From Microcaldota archaeon (GTDB lineage Archaea > Micrarchaeota > Micrarchaeia > Micrarchaeales > Micrarchaeaceae), in contig JAKACK010000005.1 in NCBI GenBank assembly GCA_021821445.1, positions 1 to 45,380 of the forward strand: DNA of 45,380 bases, given 5' to 3'. Positions 26,009-34,830 of this stretch are shown here, one piece after another. A program made the position numbers and the translations under genes. The notes below the pieces were generated by a model. That model ran no database searches, was not told the DNA's origin, and saw only the letters and a list, made by a program, of their open reading frames with translations. Position 1 is the stretch's first letter; each line of letters starts with the position of its first letter.

Positions 26009-27613
26009 TTATTTTATACCCTTACTGTTTTTAGTTTTTGATTTGTTCTTAAATTTCCTATATAAATATATTATTATGATTAAGATTATTAAAATAACTA
26101 TGTAATCATAATAATTATTTAGTCCATTTGAGTTTGTTTTTGAAATTAATAGATAATAATTATTTACACTCGAAAATTCTTGAGATTCTCCACTATTTGG
26201 TTGGATCCACTGTTCATACAGGGTTATAGGATATGAACCAAAATTTGCTTTAGAATCTATACTAACATAGAATGTCACATTTTCAGATTGATTTGGCATT
26301 ATCTTACTTATATATGCATTTGAATCCACTGGGGTTATTGGATATATGGATTGTAGGCTGATTACAGCTTCCTGTGCTTCTTCATCTCCTATATTTTTTA
26401 TTGTGAATGTTACGGGACTATAAGTTGAACCAGGTATTAATTTATCTGATACGTTTGTAACTTCAAATATTGCAGCCTTTTGTATTGATAAATTTATATC
26501 CTCAATTTTTGATTGATTATTCATTTCATTTGAATTTGTATAAGATACATTTACCGGAATTTTTATTGAACTTCCTGTATAGTCTTTATTCAATTGGACA
26601 TATGCTGTTTCAATACTGGATTTTTGAGAGGGTAATTCAGATATACTAAAACTTGATACACTACCATAGGTTGTATTAGAATTTCCCAAAAGTGATATTG
26701 TTATATTTTTTGCTGTTCCGCTACCAATATTCTGTACTAATAGATTTATTGTTTGGTTGCTTCCAGGATACAAAATTGAGGGTGTTGAAGATTCAACACT
26801 TACTTTTATCTTTGGTTTGTTTATTATGACATTTACCGGTATACTTATGTTTCTTGTTATATTTTTATCAAGACTATTCCTGTAATTTAATGTTGCATTT
26901 ACATAATAAATGCCTGCTTTTATACCATTGTGCATATACGCAACATCCTGAGCCTCCATCGAACCTGAATTTGTTATCGAATTAAGGTAGATCACATTAT
27001 TTCCAGAAAAATTAAGGTATTTTGAATTATGAAGAGTTACACTTACATTATATGCAGGTCCAGTTCCAGTATTAATTGCAGAAATCTCGAATGTGTTGTA
27101 ACTTCCAGGTATTACTGGATTTACAGGATTTATATTTAAATTTAATTTAGGTTTTCCGTATACATATATGTATATGGGCATTGTTGATTCGCCTGGTTCT
27201 GAAACTGTAAATCCTGGACTTACTGGTGCATTTGACCTATAGTTTGCTACGACATTTATAGTGTATTCTCCTTGAGGTAATGTTTTTGGTATAGTTACAT
27301 TATAATAGAATTTTCCAAATAGATTGTATGAACCAGGTCCTATATCACTTACTAAGTAATTATCTGTTGGAGATACATTTAACATTGGATTTTGTGAAAT
27401 TAACTGTAGATTGGTGTCGTAAACTGTATGTGAATATGAATTATATACATTGAAGGATAAGGTTAAATTTTCTCCTGACATAACTGTCGAAGGGGAAGTT
27501 TGTAAATTCGTTATAGAAAGTACTCCACTCACAGGGGTTACAGCTTGTGCTCCACTAATTCCAATTATCATAAATACTGACATTATAAACAGCATCATAC
27601 TTATTTTTTTCAT
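26009..27613 (-). CDS. secreted, C-terminally anchored protein with NEW3/CARDB-type repeats
   Basis: 534 residues. N-terminal signal peptide (KKISMMLFIMSVFMIIGISGAQA, cleavage near residue 24), then several repeated Ig-like domains with the CARDB/NEW3 pattern (TVMSGENLTLSFNVYNS, PVIPGSYNTFEISAINTGTG, ILYPGSNQTINLLVQNIGSG, LIPGSTYSPVTFTIKNIGD), then one transmembrane helix (about 505-523) and a basic cytoplasmic tail. Many N-x-S/T sequons suggest glycosylation. Proteins like this (COG1361-type) often sit beside ABC-2 exporters. ATG start with AGGTGT upstream; 14 nt after the permease gene. Confidence 0.85.
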   Translation of the reverse strand: MKKISMMLFIMSVFMIIGISGAQAVTPVSGVLSITNLQTSPSTVMSGENLTLSFNVYNSYSHTVYDTNLQLISQNPMLNVSPTDNYLVSDIGPGSYNLFGKFYYNVTIPKTLPQGEYTINVVANYRSNAPVSPGFTVSEPGESTMPIYIYVYGKPKLNLNINPVNPVIPGSYNTFEISAINTGTGPAYNVSVTLHNSKYLNFSGNNVIYLNSITNSGSMEAQDVAYMHNGIKAGIYYVNATLNYRNSLDKNITRNISIPVNVIINKPKIKVSVESSTPSILYPGSNQTINLLVQNIGSGTAKNITISLLGNSNTTYGSVSSFSISELPSQKSSIETAYVQLNKDYTGSSIKIPVNVSYTNSNEMNNQSKIEDINLSIQKAAIFEVTNVSDKLIPGSTYSPVTFTIKNIGDEEAQEAVISLQSIYPITPVDSNAYISKIMPNQSENVTFYVSIDSKANFGSYPITLYEQWIQPNSGESQEFSSVNNYYLLISKTNSNGLNNYYDYIVILIILIIIIYLYRKFKNKSKTKNSKGIK

Positions 27614-27627
27614 TTTTGTACACCTAA

Positions 27628-28764
27628 CTAACTTATATTCGTCTTAAATAATCTAAAACTTACTAACATAACAACTATTGAAAATCCTATTAATATAGCA
27701 AAATCTGTTATTGAACTGCTTATAGGGAAATAACCATACATCATAACATACCTTATACCATTGGCAGCGTATGTTAATGGATCTACCACACTTAATGGAT
27801 AAAGCCAAGAGGGAAGAGAGGATACTGGGAAAAATGCGCCAGATATAAACCATAATGGCAAAGTAATTGCATTTGCAAGTATGGAATAAACCTCTACTTT
27901 CGATATACGTGACGCTAATATTATTGTTATTGATGAAAATCCTATTGATGTTATCGCTATTATGGCTAGTATTATTAGAGCACCTGAAATTCCCATTGAT
28001 ATGGCAGCTCCATCTAAAAGCCCTATTATCAATGCTATAATTCCATATATTAAAGATTGTGTTGTACCAGAAAGTATCTTTCCCATTATTATAGATACTT
28101 TATCTATTGGTGTTATTAGAAAGGATTTTAAATTCCCTAACTGCCTATCGGTAATTATAGACATTCCACCGCCAAACATAGACCCAAATACGGCAACCAT
28201 TACTATCACACCACCAACTAAGAATGTTTTGTAGCTTGCGTTACCTGCATAAGTTGGATCTAGAACAACTTCCTCGTTTGATGCGGTATCTGATGGGGTA
28301 TTTGGTACTTTTGCCTCTACGTGTGCATTATACTGTTCTGCTGTAGATTCTATTATATTGATTGAATCTCCCAAATCTGCAAAATTATTTGCATAATATA
28401 CATATACATTTGGAGTACCAGATTCAATATTTGGGAATGTTGGGGAAATTATAACTAAATCTGTTATATCACCCGCTTTTAATTCGGATAATCCAACCTT
28501 TTGGTTTGTCATTACCTTAACGTTTAAATCATGATTCGATTGTAAACTTTGTATAAATTTATAAGCAGTAGGATTCGAAGCGTAGTTTACTACGCCTATA
28601 TTGGTTATAACCGCGGAATTGTTACCCAAATTTCCAAGCATTAATATTAGGACTAATGGAAATATAATTGATCTGAGTATGTTTGTTCTGAGCTTGCTTT
28701 TGAATATGAGCATCTCTCTCTTGTATATAATGAATGAATCTGAAATTATGTTTAATTTACTCAT
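27628..28764 (-). CDS. ABC-2 type transporter permease
   Basis: 378 residues. N-terminal helix (about 25-48), an extracytoplasmic region of about 130 residues, then five helices in the C-terminal half with SFMLGG-like elements (FLVGGVIVMVAVFGSMFGGGMSIITDRQLGNLKSFLITPID, the ABC-2 signature around the R.LGNLK.. motif; PLWFISGAFFPVSSLP). It pairs with the ATPase encoded upstream: the start ATG overlaps the ATPase stop by 4 nt (ATGA). Exports lipids, drugs or surface components; substrate unknown. Confidence 0.9.
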   Translation of the reverse strand: MSKLNIISDSFIIYKREMLIFKSKLRTNILRSIIFPLVLILMLGNLGNNSAVITNIGVVNYASNPTAYKFIQSLQSNHDLNVKVMTNQKVGLSELKAGDITDLVIISPTFPNIESGTPNVYVYYANNFADLGDSINIIESTAEQYNAHVEAKVPNTPSDTASNEEVVLDPTYAGNASYKTFLVGGVIVMVAVFGSMFGGGMSIITDRQLGNLKSFLITPIDKVSIIMGKILSGTTQSLIYGIIALIIGLLDGAAISMGISGALIILAIIAITSIGFSSITIILASRISKVEVYSILANAITLPLWFISGAFFPVSSLPSWLYPLSVVDPLTYAANGIRYVMMYGYFPISSSITDFAILIGFSIVVMLVSFRLFKTNIS

Positions 28765-29744
28765 TTTTTAGCACCAATGGAGATTTTTGGACTACCTGAA
28801 GCTGAATCTCTCAATCCTGATCCAGTCAGTTTAATAAATACATCATCAAGAGTTGGTAAGTGCATACTTATACCTAATATAGGTATATTATTCTTTATCA
28901 CCTCTTTTGTTATATCAGAAAATTTTATAACTTCTGTTTTGCTTATAGGCGCAGTAACTATATCAGTTTTTATTTCAGGTTTAAGATCAAATTTTTTAAG
29001 TATCTGGGCAACTTGCTCTACATACTTAATAGTAGTTATTATTTCCAATATATCACCTGTGCTTACCTGCGCTTTTAACTCTGAAGCGGTTCCTATAGCT
29101 TTTATACGCCCGTGATCTATTACTGCTATTCTGTCACACAATGCGTCTGCTTCCTCTAAATACTGAGTAGTTATTAATATTGTCATACCTTGCTTTTTAA
29201 GTTTCCTAATCCTATCCCATAAGGATGATCTGTTTTGAACATCTAATCCTGTTGTTGGTTCATCTAATATTATCATTTTTGGTTTTTGAATCATTGACCT
29301 AACCAATGCAAGTCTTCTCTGCATACCTCCAGACATTGCACTAGCTTTATAATCTGCAAAATCAGATAATTCTGCATCTTTAAGGCTTTCTTCAACTCTA
29401 TTATCTAAATCAGGTATATGATATAATTCACCAAAAATTTCTAAGTTTTCTCTAGGTGTTAAGTCCTGTTCTATAACAGTTTCTTGAGTCATAAAACCTA
29501 TTTCTTTTTTGGATTCATTTATGTTTTGATGTATGTCTTTTCCATAAAGTTTTATACTTCCAGAAGTTGGTGTTATCAAAGTGAGTATCATATTTAGTGT
29601 TGTTGTTTTTCCAGAACCATTTGGTCCTAATAAACCAAATATTTCCCCATCCTTTACTTCAAAAGAGAGATTATTTACAGCAGTAAAATTACCGAATTTC
29701 TTGACTAATTCTTCAATTTTTAAGGCGATATTTTTATCCGGCAT
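28761..29744 (-). CDS. ABC transporter ATP-binding protein (DrrA/ABC-2 type)
   Basis: 327 residues. Walker A GPNGSGKTTT (about 39-48), Q-loop MTQETV, signature SGGMQRR, Walker B MIILDEPTTGLD and H-loop equivalent ILITTQYLEEAD (Gln replaces the usual His after TT, as also seen in several DrrA-like ATPases). A C-terminal DrrA-like domain of about 90 residues follows. Powers the adjacent permease. ATG start 5 nt after the PadR stop. Confidence 0.92.
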   Translation of the reverse strand: MPDKNIALKIEELVKKFGNFTAVNNLSFEVKDGEIFGLLGPNGSGKTTTLNMILTLITPTSGSIKLYGKDIHQNINESKKEIGFMTQETVIEQDLTPRENLEIFGELYHIPDLDNRVEESLKDAELSDFADYKASAMSGGMQRRLALVRSMIQKPKMIILDEPTTGLDVQNRSSLWDRIRKLKKQGMTILITTQYLEEADALCDRIAVIDHGRIKAIGTASELKAQVSTGDILEIITTIKYVEQVAQILKKFDLKPEIKTDIVTAPISKTEVIKFSDITKEVIKNNIPILGISMHLPTLDDVFIKLTGSGLRDSASGSPKISIGAKK

Positions 29745-29749
29745 ATAAG

Positions 29750-30112
29750 TTACCCTAATAGCTTTTTGATATTTTTAATTAATTCGTGGAAATTTTTCTT
29801 TATATCCTGTAACGCTTTATTTCCTCTGGGGGTTATTGAATAATATTTTTTTATTCTTTTACCCTCTTTGACATCAATGCTTTTTATATAATCTGCTTTT
29901 GATAATGCTGATATAGTGTTATATATATCATTCTTAAGGCTTTTTTTGTCTGTGAATATATTGACAATTGGTAATTCATTTATCTTTTTTATAAGATCAT
30001 AGGGATATACTTTTTTCTCAGCTTTTATTTTTTTAAGAATAAAGACTTTTAGCATTAAGTTGTGAAATTCTTTTTTTATATATTTATTTTTTAAATCTTG
30101 TATCTCATCCAT
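29750..30112 (-). CDS. PadR-like winged-helix transcriptional regulator
   Basis: 120 residues. N-terminal helix, then LMLKVFILKKIKAEKKVYPYDLIKKI (helix 2 of the PadR winged helix), NDIYNTISALSKADYIKSIDVKEGKRIKKYYSITPRGNKAL (recognition helix and wing). The short C-terminal helix fits the small PadR subgroup that forms dimers and represses transporters. First gene of the cassette, 5 nt before the ABC ATPase gene; auto-regulation and drug- or envelope-stress control are inference. Confidence 0.85.
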   Translation of the reverse strand: MDEIQDLKNKYIKKEFHNLMLKVFILKKIKAEKKVYPYDLIKKINELPIVNIFTDKKSLKNDIYNTISALSKADYIKSIDVKEGKRIKKYYSITPRGNKALQDIKKNFHELIKNIKKLLG

Positions 30113-30212
30113 TTTATCATGGTTTATAATTAAACTAGTATAATATATTTAAAAATTAATAAAAATCTTTCTATCTTATAAAGGAAAAGTAAAATAAAAT
30201 TAAAAAAAGTAA

Positions 30213-31751
30213 TTATTCTTCTGATATGTATAACAACATTGAATGGTATTTTCTCGCTATTTGGCTTGATCTTACTCCATATATAGCCTTTATACCTTTT
30301 TTATTAGCAAGATCAACTAATCTCTGTGTTATTATACCATCAAATACAATTGAGGATACATTATCAGTATCTTGAAGTGTTTGTATAAGTTCTCTTATTG
30401 GTACTTCAGATATTACCTTTTTGTCTTCGCTGTAAAGCCTGCCTCTTAAGGTATTCTTTAATTCAAGAAGAGATTTTATAAGATCATCATCAGGTTTGAT
30501 CACCTCTTTTGGCTCTTTAGATTCTTCTTTTATCTCTTCTCTTATCTCTGCTTCTTCCTTTTTGACAGCTCTTCTTGATGACTGTGTCTGCTTTGAGTCC
30601 TCGTTACCTTTTTCATTGTGCATGAATCCCATAACTTGTTCTTTTATTGATAATGGTTCATGTTTTTCTTCTGAATTGTTATTTGTTGGATTTTCATTTG
30701 TCTTTTGATTATTTTGTTTTTGGTTATTGTCTTCATTTTCTTTAGACTCTGTATGTGCTTGGTGTTTTTCAGGTTCATTGTTGTACTTGGATTTTCTATA
30801 GTTATTTTCATTGTTATTTTCATAATGGTTGTGATTTTCATGTTTGTTATCATGATTATTGTTCTGATTAGGGTTATTATTGTTCGTTTCATGCCCATTT
30901 TCCTGTAAATTTATTTTATATATAACGGCTGCTTGTTCTATTGGAATCTTTGATCTCAATGCCTTTATTATCTCTTTTCTTGTCAACTCTTCTACTTCTT
31001 TACCATCAGGAGCTCTTGCGACAAAATCTATATCTGCAACGCTTGCTATGTTTTTCACAATCATTGCACCGCCGTGATCTCCATCAGTAAATACAGTCAC
31101 TTCCTTTTCTGTTGCTAATTTTATCAATGTTTTTGGTATATTTGTTGTTGCACCACCAACAGCAATTGCATTTGCTATATCACTTCTCAATAGATTTACA
31201 ACGTCTGCCCTGCCTTCAACAATAATTATGCTATTACTTTTATCTATATCTGGACCTGCGGGTAAGTTTTCGGGACCATAATTTATTACAGTACTTGATT
31301 TAACTTCAGATTCTACCATATCACTTATTTCTTTACTATCTGGAATTACATTTTCCATAAGAGATTTTAATAGATCCTTTGCCCGATTTATCACTCTTGC
31401 CCTCTTTTCATTTCTTGTGTCTTCTATTTTTTCTACTTTAAAGTTAGTTTCATAAGGACCAACACGATCTACGGATTCTATAGCTGCTCCTAATACACAA
31501 GTTTCTACCCTATCTAATGATGAAGGTAAAACTAATTTACCACTTGTTTTTCCACCGGAAACTGTACTATCTATTTCTATTCTCCCTATTTTTCCGTTTT
31601 TTTGAAGATCCCTTAAATCCAAATCTTCTCCTAATAGACCCTCAGTTTGACCAAAAATAGCCCCTATTATATCAGGTTTTTCTACAGAACCATCAATATT
31701 AAACTTAGCTTCTACTACATACTTTACTATATCTATGTATGACTTTGCCAT
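30213..31751 (-). CDS. dnaG: archaeal DnaG primase-like protein with Asn/His-rich linker
   Basis: 512 residues. N-terminal archaeal domain (AKSYIDIVKYVVEAKFNIDG...IIGAIFGQTEGLLGEDLDLRDLQKNGKIGRI), TOPRIM domain with catalytic Glu in IIIVEGRADV (about residue 179) and TDGD (222-225), and a C-terminal domain from about 450. In archaea this protein has primase activity and associates with the RNA exosome. Residues about 284-368 form an Asn/His/Glu-rich low-complexity linker, longer than in usual archaeal DnaG. ATG start with GTGAT upstream. Confidence 0.92.
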   Translation of the reverse strand: MAKSYIDIVKYVVEAKFNIDGSVEKPDIIGAIFGQTEGLLGEDLDLRDLQKNGKIGRIEIDSTVSGGKTSGKLVLPSSLDRVETCVLGAAIESVDRVGPYETNFKVEKIEDTRNEKRARVINRAKDLLKSLMENVIPDSKEISDMVESEVKSSTVINYGPENLPAGPDIDKSNSIIIVEGRADVVNLLRSDIANAIAVGGATTNIPKTLIKLATEKEVTVFTDGDHGGAMIVKNIASVADIDFVARAPDGKEVEELTRKEIIKALRSKIPIEQAAVIYKINLQENGHETNNNNPNQNNNHDNKHENHNHYENNNENNYRKSKYNNEPEKHQAHTESKENEDNNQKQNNQKTNENPTNNNSEEKHEPLSIKEQVMGFMHNEKGNEDSKQTQSSRRAVKKEEAEIREEIKEESKEPKEVIKPDDDLIKSLLELKNTLRGRLYSEDKKVISEVPIRELIQTLQDTDNVSSIVFDGIITQRLVDLANKKGIKAIYGVRSSQIARKYHSMLLYISEE

Positions 31752-32069
31752 TTTATCACTTATCTTTTCTTGTTTTTATTTCTATAGAAATAGCCATAGC
31801 TTAATTGACAATATTTACCTATTTAGCACTTAACAAATTGAATTTTAATTTTTTTATTTTGATAAAATTAATTTGAATTGATAACATTATAAACGCCAAT
31901 TAATTTAATGACCATTCCATTATTAATTTAACAAATATATATAAAAACCTAATCTTTAGCCTTTTCCGATTATTAGTTAAATGAACTACAGCTCTTTACA
32001 GATTAAGTTCCTACCGCATTTATTAGTTTGAAACTTCTTATTTGTAAAAATAAATTTAAAATTTGAAAT
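31752..32069. other. 318-nt region without a recognised gene
   Basis: Upstream of dnaG there is a perfect 16-bp palindrome TATTTCTATAGAAATA (31777-31792), placed where the dnaG promoter would be. Farther right a plus-strand TATA-like ATATATATAAAAACC (31935-31950) precedes a stretch with only a 16-codon ORF (ATG at about 31980). I see no tRNA, no C/D-box motifs and no clear hairpin there. Confidence 0.5.
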
Positions 32070-32621
32070 TTATGTTATATGCTTAGTTGCTTGAGCCCTA
32101 AAACTTCCTCCCTCCGTTATACTCATGTAAGAAACACAATTACTTTTATAATTAGTTGTATTAGGATTATTTAAATTCTGGTTACATTCTGTTATATTTA
32201 ATAAAAATGTACCACTATATGATGTTCCATAAGTTGGTGTATAATTTTTGAATGTGGCATGACAATATATTTTTTCACCAACGGATATGTTATCTGCGGG
32301 AGTCTTGAATGTAGAAACATTTGAACAATTTCCCACATTAGTTACATGATTACCAATTTTTACAGAAAAATTAGTTATATTCAAATAGCCTATATTTGAA
32401 TCTGATGCTATTAAAGTGAAGTTGCTTCCAACTCCTGAGCTACTTATATTGTATGATGAAGTAAGGCATTTAAAACCACTGTAAAATACACATTGTGCTG
32501 GCACTATTGTTGTTGGAAGTGATATATAGGAGAATAATATTGATATTGCAACTCCTATTATTAAAAATACAAATCCGTAGGTAGAAAGAAATTCAATAGC
32601 ACTTTGGGCTTTAAATTGCAT
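32070..32621 (-). CDS. type IV pilin-like / surface protein with class III signal
   Basis: 183 residues. The N-terminus MQFKAQSAIEFLSTYGFVFLIIGVAISILF is a classic archaeal pilin-type sequence: a short basic head, a helix with Glu at position +5 of the putative mature protein (QSAIEF), and an uninterrupted hydrophobic segment. The remaining 140 residues are extracellular, Ser/Thr/Asn-rich, with sequons and six Cys (likely disulfides: CVFYSGFKC, GNCSN, YCH, ECNQN, NCVSY). ATG start. Genes of this type are common in ARMAN-like archaea. Single gene. Confidence 0.75.
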   Translation of the reverse strand: MQFKAQSAIEFLSTYGFVFLIIGVAISILFSYISLPTTIVPAQCVFYSGFKCLTSSYNISSSGVGSNFTLIASDSNIGYLNITNFSVKIGNHVTNVGNCSNVSTFKTPADNISVGEKIYCHATFKNYTPTYGTSYSGTFLLNITECNQNLNNPNTTNYKSNCVSYMSITEGGSFRAQATKHIT

Positions 32622-32789
32622 TATTTATCACTTATAAATTTAATTCATTTATTTAATTTATAACTTAATATCTAGTTATATAAATTAAATTTTACTTTTA
32701 AACAAATTATTATAATATTATATAGGTATATTACAATTATATACTTTATCAATATATTTTTACATAATAATTATTTACGGGCGTCAGTA

Positions 32790-33614
32790 TTGTCAGATTA
32801 TATTAATTTTATAGAAGGTACAGTACCAAAGAAAAGTTTAGGTCAAAATTTTCTAAGAGATAATGAGATCGCTAAGAATGAAGCAGAATATGGCTGTAAT
32901 AAAAATGTGATAGAATTAGGACCAGGAGCAGGCATTTTAACTAAGCAATTGTGTAAATCTGCAAAATCCGTTTTGGCTATAGAAAAAGATACTCGTTTAT
33001 ATGAATTTTTAAAATCAAAATTTGATAATTATAAAAACTTAAAGCTTATTAATTCAGATTTCTTCAACTATAAATTAAATGTAAAAAAATTTGACATAAT
33101 GATCTCAAATATACCTTATAATTTATCAAGTAAAACAATTGAATGGTTGCTTAAGAATAAATTACCTGCATTGCTATGTGTACAAAAAGAATTTGCGGAA
33201 CATATGATTGCGAAGGAAGGTACTAAAAATTATTCAAAATTAAGTGTATTTTCCTCTTTAGGTTTTAAAGTTTATGATATAATGAATGTAAAGAAAGATT
33301 CCTTTTATCCTGTCCCAAAGGTTGATTCTAAAATAATATACCTTAAGCCATTAGATGTGAATTTAGATCCAGATTCTTTATCTGTACTTGGTTATATTAT
33401 GCAACATAAAAAGAGGAATATTAAAAATGCACTGGAGAATTCAAGAAGAGGATTAGGTATTGAAAAGGATTTTATAAAAAATTTTGTGAATTCTCTGTAT
33501 AATGACAATCATTTAAAGGGTTTGGATATAGAGAAAATAAAAGTATTTCGAATAAATCCGAAAGATCTACTCTATATATCTATAAAATTTAGAGAGTTTA
33601 AAAAATTAAATTAG
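32790..33614 (+). CDS. rsmA: 16S rRNA dimethyladenosine transferase (KsgA/Dim1)
   Basis: Dimethylates the two adjacent adenines near the 3' end of 16S rRNA. 274 residues: KSLGQNFLRDNEIA, SAM-binding ELGPGAGILT, EKDTRLYEFL, and the catalytic NIPYNLSSK (motif IV), then KDSFYPVPKVDSKII. Length typical. The start is TTG at 32790 because it lies just before the conserved N-terminus; no strong ribosome binding site is visible. Divergent from the pilin-like gene. Confidence 0.92.
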   Translation: MSDYINFIEGTVPKKSLGQNFLRDNEIAKNEAEYGCNKNVIELGPGAGILTKQLCKSAKSVLAIEKDTRLYEFLKSKFDNYKNLKLINSDFFNYKLNVKKFDIMISNIPYNLSSKTIEWLLKNKLPALLCVQKEFAEHMIAKEGTKNYSKLSVFSSLGFKVYDIMNVKKDSFYPVPKVDSKIIYLKPLDVNLDPDSLSVLGYIMQHKKRNIKNALENSRRGLGIEKDFIKNFVNSLYNDNHLKGLDIEKIKVFRINPKDLLYISIKFREFKKLN

Positions 33615-33656
33615 TAACTTTATAGTTTATAATCCGAGAATTATAGAATAGGGATT

Positions 33657-34574
33657 TCAAATATTTGATAATGAAAATGATAAGGGTACAAGATAATTCA
33701 TAGGACCCGTTCTATTTTGTGTTGCTTTATACATTGAATACTCCATAATTGATTCTGTACTATCATAATTGTTTGTAAAATTAATTAAAGGCAAATTCGA
33801 TATATTGCTTGTAGACGGTAATTTTATATTTAATGATTTCAAATTTTCTTCTTTTATTAGGTTTAATTTAAAAAATGAAATAAAATTTGTATTGTAGTTA
33901 CTTATTAATTTAGATATATTTAAATTAGAATTTAGTATTGCGGTTGAATTATGCATATATGAAAAATTTACTTTATAATTACTACCATTTATGTATGTTG
34001 CCCTTAAATTACCTGTTATGTTATTAGACTTATTTAGGAGTTTTATATAGGAATTGTTTAGATTTATGTTATTGCTGCTTATATTGAAATTAAATTTGCT
34101 CATATCCTCATAAGAAAGATTTGGGTTTATTAATTTATAGCATTTATTTATTCCTGCTCCAGTTTCACATAAGTAATAAGTGCTATTTAATTTGCTGTAA
34201 TTAAAATAAAGCACAGATCCGGTATTGTTAACAAATTTAAATGACATAAATGAATTGTTTTTATAAGTCTCTTTTATGAAGCTAAAATTTAAGGAGAAAC
34301 TACCGCTATATGATGAAGAAGTATAACTTCCGTTATATAAATAATAATGACCATTAGATGGCAACGCATAATATATTGCATTAGAAAATTTAGATATATT
34401 TGAAGTAAAACTTAATATAGAATTACTCTTAAATTGGGAATTATTTGAATTTTTATTTACAACGTTTTTATTAGGGGTTGGTTTTTCAAGATTTATAAAT
34501 ACATAAATTAGAATTATAATCAGTATTATGGCAATTATTATGGATAATGTATCCTTATATTTTTTTAAATTCAT
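33657..34574 (-). CDS. membrane-anchored Asn/Ser-rich surface protein, unknown
   Basis: 305 residues. One N-terminal transmembrane anchor (about 9-28: LSIIIAIILIIILIYVFI) and an extracytoplasmic domain dominated by Asn, Ser, Lys and Ile with very many N-x-S/T sequons, so it is probably heavily glycosylated. One short Cys-containing hairpin (YYLCETGAGINKCYKL). No recognised domain. ATG start. Convergent with rsmA. Confidence 0.65.
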   Translation of the reverse strand: MNLKKYKDTLSIIIAIILIIILIYVFINLEKPTPNKNVVNKNSNNSQFKSNSILSFTSNISKFSNAIYYALPSNGHYYLYNGSYTSSSYSGSFSLNFSFIKETYKNNSFMSFKFVNNTGSVLYFNYSKLNSTYYLCETGAGINKCYKLINPNLSYEDMSKFNFNISSNNINLNNSYIKLLNKSNNITGNLRATYINGSNYKVNFSYMHNSTAILNSNLNISKLISNYNTNFISFFKLNLIKEENLKSLNIKLPSTSNISNLPLINFTNNYDSTESIMEYSMYKATQNRTGPMNYLVPLSFSLSNI

Positions 34575-34605
34575 CCCCTCATTAGTTGAATTTAATCATT
34601 TTTGG

Positions 34606-34694
34606 TGCCGCTGGCAGGATTTGAACCTGCGACATTTCGGTATCTGCTTTATTATAAACTTCAGCCGAACGCTCTCCCACTGAGCTACAGCAGC
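34606..34694 (-). tRNA. tRNA-Phe(GAA) with intron
   Basis: Minus strand: acceptor GCTGCTG/CAGCGGC, D-stem GCTC/GAGC, anticodon stem TTCGG/CCGAA, T-arm GCAGG-TTCAAAT-CCTGC, discriminator A. The loop between the anticodon stems is 24 nt instead of 7; the first nucleotides CTGAAG give anticodon GAA. A 17-nt intron after position 37 (34642-34658) restores a 7-nt loop. Positions 34603-34605 would encode CCA, the only tRNA here that does. Confidence 0.93.
34642..34658 (-). other. intron of tRNA-Phe at 37/38
   Basis: 17 nt. Intron bases CAG near the 3' end pair with C32-U33-G34, leaving A36-G37-U and A-U-A38 as the two 3-nt bulges, so the standard archaeal bulge-helix-bulge forms with a three-pair helix plus one A.G mismatch. 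Confidence 0.8.
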
Positions 34695-34720
34695 TCTCAA
34701 TTTAAAATAGATTTAACTAG

Positions 34721-34732
34721 CTTATAAATATA
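34721..34732 (-). promoter_or_regulatory. TATA element of tRNA-Phe
   Basis: Minus-strand ATATATTTATAAG is about 30 nt before the mature 5' end, as expected for an archaeal tRNA promoter. Confidence 0.45.
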
Positions 34733-34830
34733 TTATACAAGCAAAGTTTAAAAAAGGTAATCACCATTTCTCAATTTATATATTAATGAAATTATTTATT
34801 TTTTACCTTTAAATTACTAATAGTGCTAAC

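Noticed and set aside
30644-30908. ORFs in other frames across the dnaG linker
   Set aside because: Produced by the repetitive AAT/CAT codons of the low-complexity linker; the dnaG frame has conserved domains on both sides.
31975-32035. Possible small RNA or 16-codon ORF after a plus-strand TATA-like sequence
   Set aside because: No hairpin, no C/D or H/ACA boxes, no GC rise and no family likeness; kept only as a note on the intergenic region.
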